A stretch of DNA of 5,523 nt from CAZTGZ01 sp044339595 (GTDB taxonomy: Bacteria; Bacteroidota; Bacteroidia; NS11-12g; UBA9320). The position numbers and the translations under genes were made by a program. The stretch is taken from contig JBIIVF010000151.1 of NCBI GenBank assembly GCA_044339595.1, positions 1 through 5,523 of the forward strand, in the 5' to 3' direction. Positions within the stretch are counted from its first letter, which is position 1. Each line of letters opens with the position of its first letter. The notes below the pieces were generated by a model. That model did no database searches. It was not told the DNA's origin and saw only the letters and a list, made by a program, of their open reading frames with translations. Shown here piece after piece: positions 4,475 through 5,523 of this stretch.

Positions 4475-5326
4475 TTACTTATTAACTATAAATTTATGCG
4501 ATGAAGTTTCCAACTTTGTTTGGATTCTTAAGAAGTATATACCACTATTAAAATCAGCTAAAGAAATTGATTTCTGAATTCCTTGAGATTCTAAAACTGA
4601 TAATGGAATATGTAAAATTACAGAACCCTTAATGTCTATTATCTCAATATTTCGAATAATTGATAATGCATCTTGATTTACAAATTCAAATAATAAATTA
4701 CTATTTAAGATTGGATTGTTAACAAATTTGATTTCAGTACTTGGGTATTGGTCTATTTTTATTTCATTGAAAAACAGTGAAAATGGTAATGGACCATTAC
4801 AAATCAAATCAATATCAGTAAGTGCAAAAGCTAACCTAATTATTGTTCCACTTTTGATAAAAGGTGTTATAGTATCCTGGTCATATAAATTAATAATCAG
4901 TGAATCACCGTTGTCTAAAAATGAAACGCCAGGACATGTATAATTACTTACCAAGCTTGCGAAATTATAAAATGACTGTAAAGGACCAGTTCCATTGCAT
5001 TTGATATTAACCACCTTGTTCGTATCGCCAAGATAAAAATTATGTCCCCCGAAATTGTATACAACATTATTGTAAACAGATGTGCCAGAATAAGAACAAC
5101 AACTTACTTTGACTGGATTACCTTGTTGGTCATATGACCAATATTGATAAATGGAACATGGGTCTACATTACTGTAAACATGGCTACAAGAAATTGGTTG
5201 ATTTGAAGAGTTGCAATTTTCGCCTAATGGTCTTTTACATACCAAATACAATTGCGGCGGAGCTTGAGCATACAACTCGATGCTAGCTGCTAATAAAGCA
5301 AATAATACTAAAATTTTATTTTTCAT
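4475..5326 (-). CDS. Cysteine-rich exported protein with probable C-terminal T9SS type A sorting domain
   Basis: The specific function is not recognised. The 283-residue product begins with a clear signal peptide (MKNKILVLFALLAASIELYA, cleavage likely after Ala20). The region 21-200 matches no family I know. It contains nine cysteines (30, 38, 47, 57, 76, 77, 110, 131, 176), six of them in the first third, and two C-N-G segments (KCNGTGPL, ICNGPLPF), consistent with a disulfide-stabilised extracellular domain. Residues 202-283 resemble the T9SS C-terminal domain: a diverged opening VNNPILNSNL in place of the usual YPNP, strands around IEIIDIKGSVIL, then LADFNSGIYFLRI at about 255-267 and a basic tail ending KFIVNK. 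Such proteins cross the outer membrane by type IX secretion and stay on the surface or are released. ATG 5324-5326 is the natural start. Base composition is low: sampled lines are about 20-35% GC against about 45% in fabI, suggesting an acquired gene. It stands alone, convergent with the integrase. Confidence 0.8.
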   Translation of the reverse strand: MKNKILVLFALLAASIELYAQAPPQLYLVCKRPLGENCNSSNQPISCSHVYSNVDPCSIYQYWSYDQQGNPVKVSCCSYSGTSVYNNVVYNFGGHNFYLGDTNKVVNIKCNGTGPLQSFYNFASLVSNYTCPGVSFLDNGDSLIINLYDQDTITPFIKSGTIIRLAFALTDIDLICNGPLPFSLFFNEIKIDQYPSTEIKFVNNPILNSNLLFEFVNQDALSIIRNIEIIDIKGSVILHIPLSVLESQGIQKSISLADFNSGIYFLRIQTKLETSSHKFIVNK

Positions 5327-5421
5327 TGTTGTAGTAATTTATTAACACGAATATCGGTAAATCGCCATTTGTAAACGATATTGTATGTCATATTTTAGTC
5401 ATATTTTATTTTTCGCTTGCA

Positions 5422-5523
5422 TGTTGGAAAAAACGCTGAAATTGACCCCCTTTCGTCGGAGGAAAGTGACCCCCTTCCGTCGGAGGAAATTGACCCCCCA
5501 AAATCGCTGCAAATTGACCCCCT
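5422..5523. mobile_element. Probable terminus of an IS21-family insertion sequence, cut by window edge
   Basis: From about TGTTGGAAAA (5422) the sequence changes to GC-richer repeats carrying TGACCCCC. IS21-family elements start with TG and carry several internal copies of a terminal repeat bound by the IstA transposase, and I recall repeats of this C-run type at such ends in Bacteroidota. No transposase gene is inside the window; istA/istB would be expected to the right. The exact outer end is uncertain, and a non-IS repeat is possible. Confidence 0.5.
5443..5523. repeat. Tandem series of 24-bp repeats built on TGACCCCC
   Basis: TGACCCCC begins at 5443, 5467, 5491 and 5515, exactly 24 bases apart each time; the last copy is cut by the edge. 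The first two spacers agree at nearly all positions (TTTCGTCGGAGGAAAG and TTCCGTCGGAGGAAAT). The third differs (CAAAATCGCTGCAAAT) but resembles the sequence before the first copy (AAAACGCTGAAAT, 5430-5442). The array therefore has two spacer types in the order B-A-A-B. Confidence 0.9.

Noticed and set aside
4716..4943. Plus-strand frame opposite the secreted-protein gene
   Set aside because: The minus-strand product has a signal peptide and sorting domain; this frame is antisense and featureless.
5443..5523. CRISPR array
   Set aside because: The period is only 24 bases and the supposed spacers are themselves repeated, unlike CRISPR arrays with unique spacers of 30 or more bases; no cas genes are present.
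4017..5523. attR copy of the tRNA-Leu 3' end
   Set aside because: I looked for GATTCCCGTCCCAGG-like sequence on the plus strand after the integrase and found none; the right end must lie outside the window if it exists.

Overview
The window looks like a chromosomal segment of a Bacteroidota bacterium. Three things point there: TAnnTTTG-type promoter elements, Shine-Dalgarno-poor starts, and a secreted protein ending in what looks like a type IX secretion (T9SS) sorting domain. The FabI and the integrase also have Bacteroidota-like sequences. The species cannot be named from the sequence.

Left part (1-2400), apparently host core. On the minus strand, fabI (enoyl-ACP reductase) is followed one base later by the N-terminal half of a SLC13/DASS sodium-carboxylate symporter, which is cut by the window edge and has no good ATG start. 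Divergently on the plus strand lies a secreted or outer-membrane-type beta-rich protein of unknown function, ending in a nested hairpin.

Middle (2450-4016), a tRNA-targeted integration locus. A strong promoter drives tRNA-Gly(GCC). A textbook intrinsic terminator follows, and only eight bases after its T-run tRNA-Leu(TAA) begins. Directly downstream is a tyrosine recombinase reading away from the tRNA. The leader between them carries hairpins and a cluster of AGTYCAA repeats that could be recombinase or excisionase arm sites. This is the usual layout of the left end of an integrative element (attL-integrase). The matching attR is not in the window.

Right part (4017-5523), AT-rich accessory DNA. 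A 458-base gene-free stretch holds a long inverted repeat, a near-perfect 20-bp palindrome and a bidirectional terminator. Next, on the minus strand, is a cysteine-rich exported protein with a probable T9SS C-terminal domain and visibly lower GC than the left part. The window ends in a regular 24-bp repeat series built on TGACCCCC, most like the multiple-repeat terminus of an IS21-family insertion sequence whose genes would lie beyond the edge.

The genes do not form one pathway. The window reads as a core fatty-acid-synthesis locus and a tRNA pair, next to accessory DNA brought in by an integrase and probably further disturbed by an insertion sequence. I do not see a clearly new multi-gene system. 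The most unusual items are the integrase with its repeat-bearing leader, the structured gene-free stretch and the truncated repeat array.
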